Below are positions 1 through 7,221 of a stretch of DNA of 43,597 nt, in pieces. Numbering within the stretch: the first letter of the stretch is position 1; every line of letters starts with the position of its first letter. The position numbers were made by a program, and so were the translations under genes. Origin of the DNA: an uncultured Eubacteriales bacterium (GTDB lineage Bacteria > Bacillota > Clostridia > Oscillospirales > Oscillospiraceae); contig URGI01000006.1 of assembly GCA_900547315.1 (NCBI GenBank), positions 1-43,597 on the forward strand, in the 5' to 3' direction. The notes below the pieces were generated by a model. That model did no database searches. It was not told where the DNA came from and saw only the letters and a program-made list of their open reading frames with translations.

Positions 1-91
1 AAGCACCAAAACAGAATGATTGACTAAAAGTTAGCAAAAATTCCTATTGAAATTTATGCATATTTGCGTTATATTAACTATGGTTAACAGT

Positions 92-120
92 TTGTACATA
101 TTTTTTGGCGGCTGTTATAT
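92..120 (+). promoter_or_regulatory. Candidate sigma-A promoter for the unknown gene and cstA
   Basis: TTGTAC at 92-97 and TTATAT at 115-120 are 17 bases apart and would start transcription near 127, just ahead of the ribosome binding site at 132. The match is moderate and a short leader follows. A second TTGACT lies at 20-25 without a good -10 box. Confidence 0.35.
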
Positions 121-142
121 GAACTATTTGCGGAGGCTTAGC

Positions 143-658
143 ATGACGGGAACGCGTACCGACTTCCTTGAAACGCTCAGGGATTCATACAGCGCCTATT
201 ATGACATCCACGAGAACGAGAGCTTTACGGAGCTGCCGCTCGTTTTCCGCGCGGACTACTCCTCCCGCAACGAGAAATACTGGCTGACGAAAAATATCAA
301 GGTCTGGGGCAACGAGACAAACGAGCATGTGTACATGTTCGCGGCGGAGAGCTTTGACAAGGAGCTTGTTGACAACTGCATAGATTTCGCCCTTGCCGAC
401 GGGCTGCCCCGCGTGAAGCCACACAAGGAGCACCAGTATACGAACATTGCCGCCATATTCGTCGCGGAAAGCTTTGACCCCGCGACGGCGAAACATATTG
501 CGAAGCGCTCATTCAGCAAGAGCTATAAATTTTCCCTGCATGGCTACACCGAGCTTCTGACAGCCGCGGTAGAACTGGGCACCGAGAGCACTCGGACAAA
601 CCCGGCAGGCCGCCCGTTGGAGGCGTACTTCAGGAAATTATTTGCGGCACGAAGATGA
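143..658 (+). CDS. Conserved protein of unknown function upstream of cstA
   Basis: I do not recognise the family. The reading frame is open from base 47, but the ATG at 143 has a GGAGG six bases upstream and is the better start, giving 171 residues starting MTGTRTDFLETL. The product looks soluble and cytoplasmic: no signal peptide or membrane segment, mixed charge, and a duplicated AESFD motif (AAESFDKEL and VAESFDPAT) about 40 residues apart, which could mark two similar subdomains. The stop lies 42 bases before the start of the CstA-family transporter with no terminator between, so the two are probably co-transcribed. A role connected with that transporter is inference from position only. 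Confidence 0.7.
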   Translation: MTGTRTDFLETLRDSYSAYYDIHENESFTELPLVFRADYSSRNEKYWLTKNIKVWGNETNEHVYMFAAESFDKELVDNCIDFALADGLPRVKPHKEHQYTNIAAIFVAESFDPATAKHIAKRSFSKSYKFSLHGYTELLTAAVELGTESTRTNPAGRPLEAYFRKLFAARR

Positions 659-700
659 AATGCCGCGAGTAAATAAAACATTTTTTAAGGAGTGAAAAGT

Positions 701-2464
701 GTGAGCGCAATTCTTATTCTCATCATCGCACTCGCCCTGCTGGCATGTGGCTACATCTTCTACGGTAGCTTCCTGGCAAAGAAATGGGGCGTGGATCCCA
801 ATCGTGAAACCCCGGCACACACCAGTTACGACGGAAAGGACTTCGTTCCTGCCAACCCCGCCGTCCTGATGGGACATCATTTCTCTTCCATCGCCGGCGC
901 CGGCCCCATTAACGGACCTATTCAGGCCGCTATCTTCGGCTGGGTTCCCGTTTTCCTGTGGATTGTCATCGGCGGTATCTTCTTCGGCGCAATGCATGAC
1001 TTCGGTGCTCTGTTCGCCTCTATCCGTCACAACGGCGGCTCCATCGGCGAGGTCATCAAGGACAGCATGGGCGTCAAGGCACAGAGGCTGTTCACCATCT
1101 TCGCACTGCTCGTTCTTATTCTCGTTATCGCTTCCTTCACCGCAGTTGTCGCCGGTACCTTCGTCTCCGTTGCGAAGGATGGTGAGCCCGCAATTCCTCT
1201 GTTCACCGTCGGTCGTGCTAACGTCAGCGGCAACGCTTCTACCGCAACTACCTCTCTGCTCTTTATCGTTATCGCCTTTATCTTCGGCTTCTTCGTCTAC
1301 CGCAAGAACTGCAAGATAGGCCCCGCTACCATCGTCGGTATCATCGGCATCATTGCCATCGTTATCGCAGGTCTGAACTTCGGTATCAACTGCAGCCGTA
1401 CCTTCTGGGTCCTCTTCATCGCAGTTTACGTCATGCTCGCTTCTCTGCTTCCTGTCTGGATGCTGCTCCAGCCGCGTGACTACCTCAGCTCCTTCCTGCT
1501 CTACGGCATGATGATCATTGCTATCATCGGTATTCTCTTCTCCGGCGCTCACGTTGATCTGCCCGCCTTCGCAGGCTGGGGCGGCCTCAACGGCAACGCA
1601 AGCCTCTTCCCGACCCTGTTCATCACCGTCGCCTGCGGCGCTGTCTCCGGCTTCCACTCTCTCATCGGTTCCGGTACCACCTCCAAGCAGCTCGACTCTG
1701 AGAAGGACGCAAAGGTCATCGGCTACGGCGCAATGATCGTCGAGTCCGCTCTGGCAGTCATCGCCCTTATCGCAATCGGTGTTGTCTTCAAGGAGACCAA
1801 CATCGGCGGCGGCGAGAAGTTCCTCCTCACCGCACCTCCCACCATCTTCGCCGGCGGCGTTGCCACCATGGTCGCCACCACCTTCGGCGGCGTTGCAGAC
1901 TTCTCCAACCCTGTCTACGACACCACCTACACCCTGCTGACTCTTGCGGTCTCCGTCTTCGCACTGACCTCTCTTGACTCCGGTACCCGTCTGGCTCGCT
2001 ACATGTTTGCTGAGCTCTTCGTTCCCGAAGGAAAGACCCGTGAGGAGCTCACCGGCGCTCGCAAGTTCTTCTCCAACCCGTTCGTCTCCACTCTCATCAT
2101 GGTCGTTATCGGCTGCGGTATGGGCTTCATGGGCCTCAACCAGATCTGGGGTGTGTTCGGCGCTGCCAACCAGCTCCTCGCCGGTATCGCAATGCTGGCT
2201 GTTGCCTCCTGGCTCGGTCAGGTCGGTAAGAGCAACAAGATGTTCTTTGTCCCGATGGTATTCATGCTTGCCGCAACCGGCACTTCCCTGACCATGACCA
2301 TCATCGCAAAGATCAAGCTCATCGCCGGTCTGGTTGCAGACAAGACCGCTGCATGGGGCGACTGGTTCCAGATGATTTGGTCCGTCGGCCTCATCGTTCT
2401 GGCTGTCATCCTCGTCGTCGAGGGCGTTCAGGTTCTTGCAAAGCCCAAGGCCAAGAAAGCTTGA
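701..2464 (+). CDS. cstA: CstA-family carbon starvation/pyruvate-type transporter
   Basis: Integral membrane protein of the CstA family, whose studied members (E. coli CstA and BtsT) take up pyruvate or peptides. The N-terminal signature is clear: YDGKDFVPANP, then the GHHFSSIAGAGPINGPIQAA segment that defines the family, then many hydrophobic helices through residue 580. AAGGAG at 687-692 lies eight bases before a GTG at 701, so that start (587 residues) is preferred over the upstream GTG at 692, which overlaps the Shine-Dalgarno sequence. It is shorter than E. coli CstA (about 700 residues), as is common in Bacillota. Codon use is strongly biased to C-ending codons, as in the EF-G-like gene, suggesting high expression. 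A strong terminator follows. Substrate is not shown by the sequence; pyruvate is inferred from relatives. Confidence 0.9.
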   Translation: MSAILILIIALALLACGYIFYGSFLAKKWGVDPNRETPAHTSYDGKDFVPANPAVLMGHHFSSIAGAGPINGPIQAAIFGWVPVFLWIVIGGIFFGAMHDFGALFASIRHNGGSIGEVIKDSMGVKAQRLFTIFALLVLILVIASFTAVVAGTFVSVAKDGEPAIPLFTVGRANVSGNASTATTSLLFIVIAFIFGFFVYRKNCKIGPATIVGIIGIIAIVIAGLNFGINCSRTFWVLFIAVYVMLASLLPVWMLLQPRDYLSSFLLYGMMIIAIIGILFSGAHVDLPAFAGWGGLNGNASLFPTLFITVACGAVSGFHSLIGSGTTSKQLDSEKDAKVIGYGAMIVESALAVIALIAIGVVFKETNIGGGEKFLLTAPPTIFAGGVATMVATTFGGVADFSNPVYDTTYTLLTLAVSVFALTSLDSGTRLARYMFAELFVPEGKTREELTGARKFFSNPFVSTLIMVVIGCGMGFMGLNQIWGVFGAANQLLAGIAMLAVASWLGQVGKSNKMFFVPMVFMLAATGTSLTMTIIAKIKLIAGLVADKTAAWGDWFQMIWSVGLIVLAVILVVEGVQVLAKPKAKKA

Positions 2465-2508
2465 TTCGGGTTTAAGGAATAGTCTAATACCAACAATACA
2501 TAGCATAA

Positions 2509-2537
2509 AAAAGCCGCCCATACGGGCGGCTTTTTTG
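2509..2537. terminator. Bidirectional intrinsic terminator between cstA and pdp
   Basis: GCCGCCC (2513-2519) pairs with GGGCGGC (2524-2530), flanked by an A run on the left and TTTTTT on the right, so it works on both strands. A second, imperfect copy of the same hairpin (AAGCCG...CGGCTT) lies at 2570-2591, nearer the end of the minus-strand gene. Confidence 0.85.
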
Positions 2538-2607
2538 CTGCGCGTGGGTTCAGACGAATATAATAGAACAAGCCGCCCGTATGGACGGCTTGCTCGTATC
2601 AATATTC

Positions 2608-3912
2608 TTATCTGACAATGCCCTTGATGAACGCCGGACGCTCGACCGGAGCGGTGCTGAATTTATAGCAACCGCGCAGAAGCTCCGCCGCCTCCTGCGC
2701 TTTCTCCATGCTGGAGGCGTGTATCGTGCCGAGGCTTTCGCCCTCTTCGACATGGTCGCCAAGCTTCTTTGCCAGCACGACGCCGACCGAAAGATCGATC
2801 GTGCTCTCCTTGGTGGCGCGGCCGCCGCCGAGATGCATGCTCACAAGGCCGACTTCTTCGGCGTTGATATGGCTGACATAGCCCGCCTCGGTGCTCGGCA
2901 CTTCAAGCTTTACCTTCGCGTCGGGCAGCATCGACGGCTCATATACTGCGTCCGCGTCGCCGCCCTGAGCCTCAACAAGATCGGCCAGCTTCTGCAGCGC
3001 CTTGCCGCTGCGGATGGTCTCCATAAGCTCCGCGCGCGCCTCGTCGTCATTCTTGGCAAAGCCTGCGGAGACGAGCATGCAGCTGCCGAGCGTCAGGCAC
3101 AGCTCAAGCAGGTCGCCCTGTGTTTCACCGGAGAGGACGGAGATGGCCTCCTTGACCTCGACGGCGTTGCCGACCGCGCAGCCGAGCGGCTGATCCATGT
3201 CGGTGATGACCGCGGCGGTCTTGCGTCCGGCCATGTTGCCGATGCGGGTGAGGTTGCGGGCAAGCTCGCGCGCCTGCTCCTCGGTCTTCATGAACGCGCC
3301 GCCGCCGCACTTGACGTCCAGCACGATGACGTCCGCGCCCGCGGCCAGCTTTTTGGACATGATGCTGCTGACGATGAGCGGTATGCTCGGCACGGTGCCG
3401 GTCACGTCGCGCAGGGCGTAGAGCTTCTTGTCTGCGGGGTCAATGTCCGCGGTCGGACTTGTGATGGCGATGCCGACGCGGTTGACGTTTTCAATGAAGC
3501 GTTCGTCCGAGATGCCCGTGTCATAGCCAGGGAAGCTCTCCAGCTTGTCGATGGTGCCGCCGGTGTGTCCCAGTCCGCGCCCGGACATTTTGGCGATCTT
3601 CAGCCCGCAGGCCGCGACCATCGGGCAGAGGATAAGGCTCGTCTTATCGCCGACACCGCCTGTGGAATGCTTGTCGGCCTTCACGCCCTTGATGGCGCTG
3701 AGGTCGAGCACCTCGCCGGAGTGCATCATGGACATCGTGAGATTCAGCGTCTCCTCGTCGTCCATGCCGCGCAGAAGGATGGCCATACACATTGCGGACA
3801 TCTGGTAGTCTGGTATCTCGCCCTTGGTGTAGCCCTGCACCATGAAGTCGATCTCCTCGGCGCTGAGCTTGCCGCCGTCGCGCTTGGCGGCGATGAGGTC
3901 TGTCATTAGCAT
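2608..3912 (-). CDS. pdp: Pyrimidine-nucleoside (thymidine/uridine) phosphorylase
   Basis: Cytoplasmic homodimeric enzyme that splits thymidine, uridine or deoxyuridine with phosphate, releasing the base and (deoxy)ribose-1-phosphate for salvage. The family signatures are intact: KHSTGGVGDKTSL at residues 81-93 (phosphate binding) and GRGLGHTGGTIDKLE at 111-125. The length of 434 residues matches the family. AAGGAG lies eight bases before the ATG at 3912. It is the first or only gene of its transcript: the next gene upstream on this strand ends at 3958. The family includes thymidine-specific (DeoA) and broad pyrimidine (Pdp) members, which motif reading does not separate; Pdp is the usual form in Bacillota. 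Confidence 0.93.
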   Translation of the reverse strand: MLMTDLIAAKRDGGKLSAEEIDFMVQGYTKGEIPDYQMSAMCMAILLRGMDDEETLNLTMSMMHSGEVLDLSAIKGVKADKHSTGGVGDKTSLILCPMVAACGLKIAKMSGRGLGHTGGTIDKLESFPGYDTGISDERFIENVNRVGIAITSPTADIDPADKKLYALRDVTGTVPSIPLIVSSIMSKKLAAGADVIVLDVKCGGGAFMKTEEQARELARNLTRIGNMAGRKTAAVITDMDQPLGCAVGNAVEVKEAISVLSGETQGDLLELCLTLGSCMLVSAGFAKNDDEARAELMETIRSGKALQKLADLVEAQGGDADAVYEPSMLPDAKVKLEVPSTEAGYVSHINAEEVGLVSMHLGGGRATKESTIDLSVGVVLAKKLGDHVEEGESLGTIHASSMEKAQEAAELLRGCYKFSTAPVERPAFIKGIVR

Positions 3913-3957
3913 ATGTATATCTCCTTTTGGGATGTTTTTTGCTTTTTGGAAATTTTA

Positions 3958-4437
3958 TTATACACTATTATCGCCGTTTTTACAAGACGGCGCGGGGAAA
4001 ATCACGTATTCCTGCCCGCCGATATTTCGTGAGCAGTGGGAGGGGCGGCGCAGCTTTGCGGGCAGCGCGATATATCTCCGCCCGTTTATCTCTGCGACAA
4101 GCTCCGTTCCGGCGTCACCGCGCCATATAACATCGGATGCATCATGGGACGGCGCCGGCTCAGGCTCCCGCGCGGGCGCGCCCGACGGCCGCTGCTCCGC
4201 CAGCTCTGCGCGCTCAATCTGGGCGGGGAAGCGGCACAGCTCCCGCCGGCTCAGGCGGCGATCCAATACCAGCCTGCCGCCGCGCGGCTCCATCAGCCCC
4301 AAGCTCTCGCAGCGTCCGCAGCCGGAGAGCCACAGACGCAAAAGCCCCGCCGCCTGCGGCGCTTCGGCGTGAAAGCGCAGATACGCCCCTTCAGGCGTGA
4401 CGGTCAGCTTTCCGACGGGGTGAATGGCGTAGATCAT
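3958..4437 (-). CDS. Conserved hypothetical protein, 159 residues
   Basis: Unknown function. AAAGGAG lies six bases before the ATG at 4437. The N-terminal half (MIYAIHPVGKLTVTPEG, then a strand-rich segment with CGRCESLGLMEP and RLSRREL) resembles short proteins of unknown function seen in Oscillospirales. The C-terminal half is Pro/Ala/Glu-rich and then basic, ending in a second compact segment (ELVAEINGRRYIALPAKLRR). No signal peptide, membrane helix or catalytic motif is visible. The CxxC pair at about residues 40-43 could bind metal, but a partner pair is not obvious. A terminator-like hairpin separates it from mazF upstream, so it may be transcribed alone. That it is a real gene rests on the good ribosome binding site and a protein-like composition. 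Confidence 0.65.
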   Translation of the reverse strand: MIYAIHPVGKLTVTPEGAYLRFHAEAPQAAGLLRLWLSGCGRCESLGLMEPRGGRLVLDRRLSRRELCRFPAQIERAELAEQRPSGAPAREPEPAPSHDASDVIWRGDAGTELVAEINGRRYIALPAKLRRPSHCSRNIGGQEYVIFPAPSCKNGDNSV

Positions 4438-4462
4438 GGTTTGCTCCTTTGAAGAAATAGAA

Positions 4463-4498
4463 ATCGGCTTCGTGCATATTTATATGCACGAAGCCGAT
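4463..4498 (-). terminator. Intrinsic terminator downstream of mazF
   Basis: A perfect 16-base-pair stem (4463-4478 with 4483-4498) with a four-base loop. On the minus strand it is followed by a T-rich tract. It lies 21 bases beyond the stop of the MazF-type gene. Confidence 0.75.
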
Positions 4499-4519
4499 GC
4501 TTATTCATCAAAAAACGCT

Positions 4520-4864
4520 TTAACCCTGAAGCCCGAAGCTGACCGCGATGGCGCTGTCTACCGCGCTCATCGTGTTCTCGTCCAGCCGCCCCATCCGCTC
4601 GCGCAGACGCGATTTGTCTATGGTGCGTATCTGTTCGAGCAGAATGACGCTGTCCCGACTCAAACCGACGCTCTGCCCCTGAAGCTGGATGTGCGTCGGC
4701 AGGCGCGCTTTACCCATCTGACTCGTTATCGCTGCGGCAATAACGGTCGGGCTGTGGCGGTTTCCGGTGTCGTTCTGCACGATGAGCACCGGACGCATCC
4801 CGCCCTGCTCACTGCCGACCACCGGACTAAGGTCAGCGTAATAAATATCTCCTCGTTTTACCAT
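4520..4864 (-). CDS. MazF/PemK-type mRNA interferase (EndoA/NdoA-like), no adjacent antitoxin
   Basis: Sequence-specific endoribonuclease of the MazF/PemK fold. The protein starts MVKRGDIYYADLSPVVGSEQ and contains GGMRPVLIVQND and DSVILLEQIRTIDKSRL, almost matching Bacillus NdoA along its whole length of 114 residues. The ATG at 4864 fits the family start and has a GGAGAG upstream; a longer TTG-initiated form from 4897 is unlikely. MazF toxins are normally encoded directly after a small ribbon-helix-helix or AbrB-type antitoxin. Here the 86 bases upstream hold no such gene and the next gene is a membrane symporter, so the toxin is solitary or its antitoxin lies elsewhere. Active-site arginine and threonine positions appear conserved (RPVLIVQND and AAAITSQ). 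Confidence 0.9.
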   Translation of the reverse strand: MVKRGDIYYADLSPVVGSEQGGMRPVLIVQNDTGNRHSPTVIAAAITSQMGKARLPTHIQLQGQSVGLSRDSVILLEQIRTIDKSRLRERMGRLDENTMSAVDSAIAVSFGLQG

Positions 4865-4950
4865 GGGTCTCACTCTCCGGGTAATAAAGTCGCCCAATAC
4901 ATCTTATGTACGGCTGACTCTATTGTCCCCGCGCGAGCGAGATTTTATAC

Positions 4951-6303
4951 TCAGAGCCCCTGAATGAGGATGATGAGTATCAGTATCGGTAGGATCCACT
5001 GGAAGTAGGGCTTCAGCTTCGGGGACAGCTTCAGACCCTTTCCGCGGTTGGCCTCGGCGAGGTATTTGTCAAAGCCCCAGCCCCATTTGGTCACGCAGAA
5101 CAGCAAATACACCAGAGAGCCAATGGGGAGAAGAAGGTTGCTGACGATGAAGTCCTCACTGTCGAGGATATCGCGTCCGCCGATGAGGTGCACATTGCTC
5201 CAGATGTTGTAGCCGAACACACATGGCAGGCTCAGCACAAGCAGAAGAATGCCGTTTACGACGGAGGCTTTCGTCCGGCTCCAGCCGAAGGTGTCAATGC
5301 AGATGGCAATGATGTTTTCAAACACCGCAAGCACCGTGGACAGGCTTGCGAAGATCATGAACAGGAAGAACAGCGCACCCCAGAAACGGCCGCCGGCCAT
5401 GTTGACGAACACGTTCGGCAGGGTCTGGAATATCAGGGACGGGCCGTTGTCGGTCTGGATGCCGAAGGAGAAGCAGGCGGGGAAGATGATCGTGCCTGCC
5501 ATGAGCGCGACGAAGGTGTCCAGCGCGCAGATGCGCACGGCCTCGCCCGGCAGGGTCTGATCCTGCGGCATGTAGCTGCCGAAGATCTCCATCGCGGCGA
5601 TGCCGAGGCTCAGCGTGAAGAAGGACTGGTTCATGGCGGCGGTGATTATCGAGCCGAGTCCGACCTTGCGTATCGAATCTATAGAGGGCAGCAGATAGAA
5701 TTTCATGCCATCGGCGGCGCCGGGCAGAGTGAGACTGTGTATCGCGAGCACCATGATGAGCGCCAGCAGTGCGAGCATCATGATCTTGCTCACGCGTTCA
5801 AGACCCTTTTGCAGGCCGAACGAGCAGACCAGAGAGCCGACAATCACGACAAGCTCCGTCCATATCACCATCTCGCCGGGATTTGACAGCATCGTGCCGA
5901 ATTCGGCAGTGACGGAGGCGGTGTCCATACCGGTGTGGAAGCTGCCGGTCAGGAATTTGCCGAAATAATCTATCATCCAGCCGGTAACGGTGGTGTAGTA
6001 CATCATCAGCACTACGCAGCCGAGCAGGCAGAACCAGCCGTGAATGTGCCACTTGCGGCCCTTGCCCTCAAGATTCCTGTACGCCAGCACCGCGCTGCTT
6101 TTGCCCGCGCGGCCTACCGCAAGCTCCATCGTGAGCACCGGCACGCCCATTATAAGCAGGCAGATGAGATAGATCAGGACGAAAAAGCCGCCGCCGTTCT
6201 GACCCGTCACATACGGGAAGCGCCAGACATTGCCGATTCCGATAGCGCAGCCCGCGCTGACAAGCAGAAAGCCTAGGCGGGAGCGAAACGATTCACGCTG
6301 CAT
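4951..6303 (-). CDS. Sodium-dependent NSS/SNF-family amino acid symporter
   Basis: Membrane transporter of the neurotransmitter:sodium symporter (LeuT-like) family, importing an amino acid or related amine with Na+. Near the N-terminus, GIGNVWRFPYVTGQNGGG (from about residue 22) is the unwound TM1/sodium-site signature. About 11-12 hydrophobic segments follow over 450 residues, ending in ILPILILIILIQGL. The start at 6303 has a weaker AAGGTAAGG ribosome binding site. It has its own promoter (6385-6357), so it probably forms a transcript with the downstream mazF gene. Bacterial members include tryptophan, tyrosine and leucine carriers; the substrate cannot be read from the sequence. Confidence 0.9.
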   Translation of the reverse strand: MQRESFRSRLGFLLVSAGCAIGIGNVWRFPYVTGQNGGGFFVLIYLICLLIMGVPVLTMELAVGRAGKSSAVLAYRNLEGKGRKWHIHGWFCLLGCVVLMMYYTTVTGWMIDYFGKFLTGSFHTGMDTASVTAEFGTMLSNPGEMVIWTELVVIVGSLVCSFGLQKGLERVSKIMMLALLALIMVLAIHSLTLPGAADGMKFYLLPSIDSIRKVGLGSIITAAMNQSFFTLSLGIAAMEIFGSYMPQDQTLPGEAVRICALDTFVALMAGTIIFPACFSFGIQTDNGPSLIFQTLPNVFVNMAGGRFWGALFFLFMIFASLSTVLAVFENIIAICIDTFGWSRTKASVVNGILLLVLSLPCVFGYNIWSNVHLIGGRDILDSEDFIVSNLLLPIGSLVYLLFCVTKWGWGFDKYLAEANRGKGLKLSPKLKPYFQWILPILILIILIQGL

Positions 6304-6356
6304 TGAAATTACCTTACCTTTAAAAATAAAAATTTGCGCCGAAGCGCGCAGGTCAT

Positions 6357-6385
6357 ATTGTAACCGAGGCTGAATGAAATTTCAA
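6357..6385 (-). promoter_or_regulatory. Sigma-A promoter of the NSS symporter, with 5'-end hairpin
   Basis: Read on the minus strand, TTGAAA (6385-6380) and TACAAT (6362-6357) are separated by exactly 17 bases. Transcription should start near 6350. A GC-rich hairpin (TGCGC...GCGCA, 6350-6335) would then form the 5' end of the mRNA, followed by a T-rich tract before the ribosome binding site. Confidence 0.6.
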
Positions 6386-6420
6386 GTGCATATTTAACCA
6401 AAATGGAGCGATAACGACAA

Positions 6421-6452
6421 AAAACTCCGGAGACGGATGTCCCCGGAGTTTT
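6421..6452 (-). terminator. Intrinsic terminator of the MMPL-lipoprotein transcript
   Basis: AAAACTCCGG (6421-6430) pairs perfectly with CCGGAGTTTT (6443-6452). The stem ends in a T run on the minus strand, 44 bases beyond the lipoprotein stop. Confidence 0.85.
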
Positions 6453-6495
6453 CAGGCGATGCGGCCGAAAATCGGCCAGTGCATAAAAACAAATT

Positions 6496-7152
6496 TCAGT
6501 ATGCGATGATTAGACTGTCGATGCGGTTGAAATCGCTGTCGTCGATGACGTAGACATTGTCCTCACCCTTCACGACCTGCACGGAGATGGTTTGCGGGTC
6601 GAGGTAGCCGATAGAGTCGATGCGGGCGGAGACCATGTCGATGATCGCCTGCGCCCAGACGACTTCATATTCATCGTCGGTCATGTTGACAAACTCACCG
6701 GCGTCGGCGCGCTCCTGCAAATCCGCCAAGAAAGCTTCGGAGTCCTCATCGTTAACTTTCTGGAAGATGTCGATGGGGTAAACCGTCAGCTGCACAAGAT
6801 AAGTGTCGCCATTGCGACTCTGCGAGCCTACTTCATACTTGCTGTGGGTGTATATCTGACGGTACAGGTCGATGATCTGCTGGCGTATCTCGTCGCCGCA
6901 GATATCCAGATCAATGTCGAACGTGTTGGCGAAATACTCCGCCTCAACCTCCAGACCGCCCTCATACTCCTGATCGGCCTGCTCCTTGTCAAGTCCTACC
7001 CTTGTCAGGTAGTCGTCGGTGTACTGGTTCAGGTAGATGAGGTCAAGATTGTTCTTGACCAGCTCCGTGGCGGAGAAGCTGCCGCATCCGGACAGCAGCC
7101 CCATGCACAGCACTGCCGCCAGCACTATTGCTATAACTTTCATCTTCTTCAT
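6496..7152 (-). CDS. Predicted lipoprotein of unknown function
   Basis: Starts MKKMKVIAIVLAAVLCMGLL followed by SGCG: a signal peptide with lipobox LLSGC, so the mature protein should be diacylated at the cysteine near residue 23 and anchored outside the membrane. The rest (about 195 residues) is acidic and mostly helical in appearance, with QEYEGGLEVEAEYFANTFDI and DDEYEVVWAQAIIDM segments. AAGGAGG lies seven bases before the ATG. It follows the MMPL transporter by 69 bases on the same strand and shares its terminator, so it may be an extracytoplasmic partner of that transporter, which is inference from context. No catalytic motif is evident. Confidence 0.8.
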   Translation of the reverse strand: MKKMKVIAIVLAAVLCMGLLSGCGSFSATELVKNNLDLIYLNQYTDDYLTRVGLDKEQADQEYEGGLEVEAEYFANTFDIDLDICGDEIRQQIIDLYRQIYTHSKYEVGSQSRNGDTYLVQLTVYPIDIFQKVNDEDSEAFLADLQERADAGEFVNMTDDEYEVVWAQAIIDMVSARIDSIGYLDPQTISVQVVKGEDNVYVIDDSDFNRIDSLIIAY

Positions 7153-7221
7153 GTTTTTTCCTCCTTTTTATATGTTCAGGCCGTCAAGCCCGATCCATTC
7201 CCATAATCTGCGTGCCCTTGC

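Noticed and set aside
638..2602. A 654-codon open frame on the minus strand opposite cstA
   Set aside because: It mirrors the strong codon bias of cstA; the translation is Asp/Glu/Gly-rich nonsense that also runs through the terminator.
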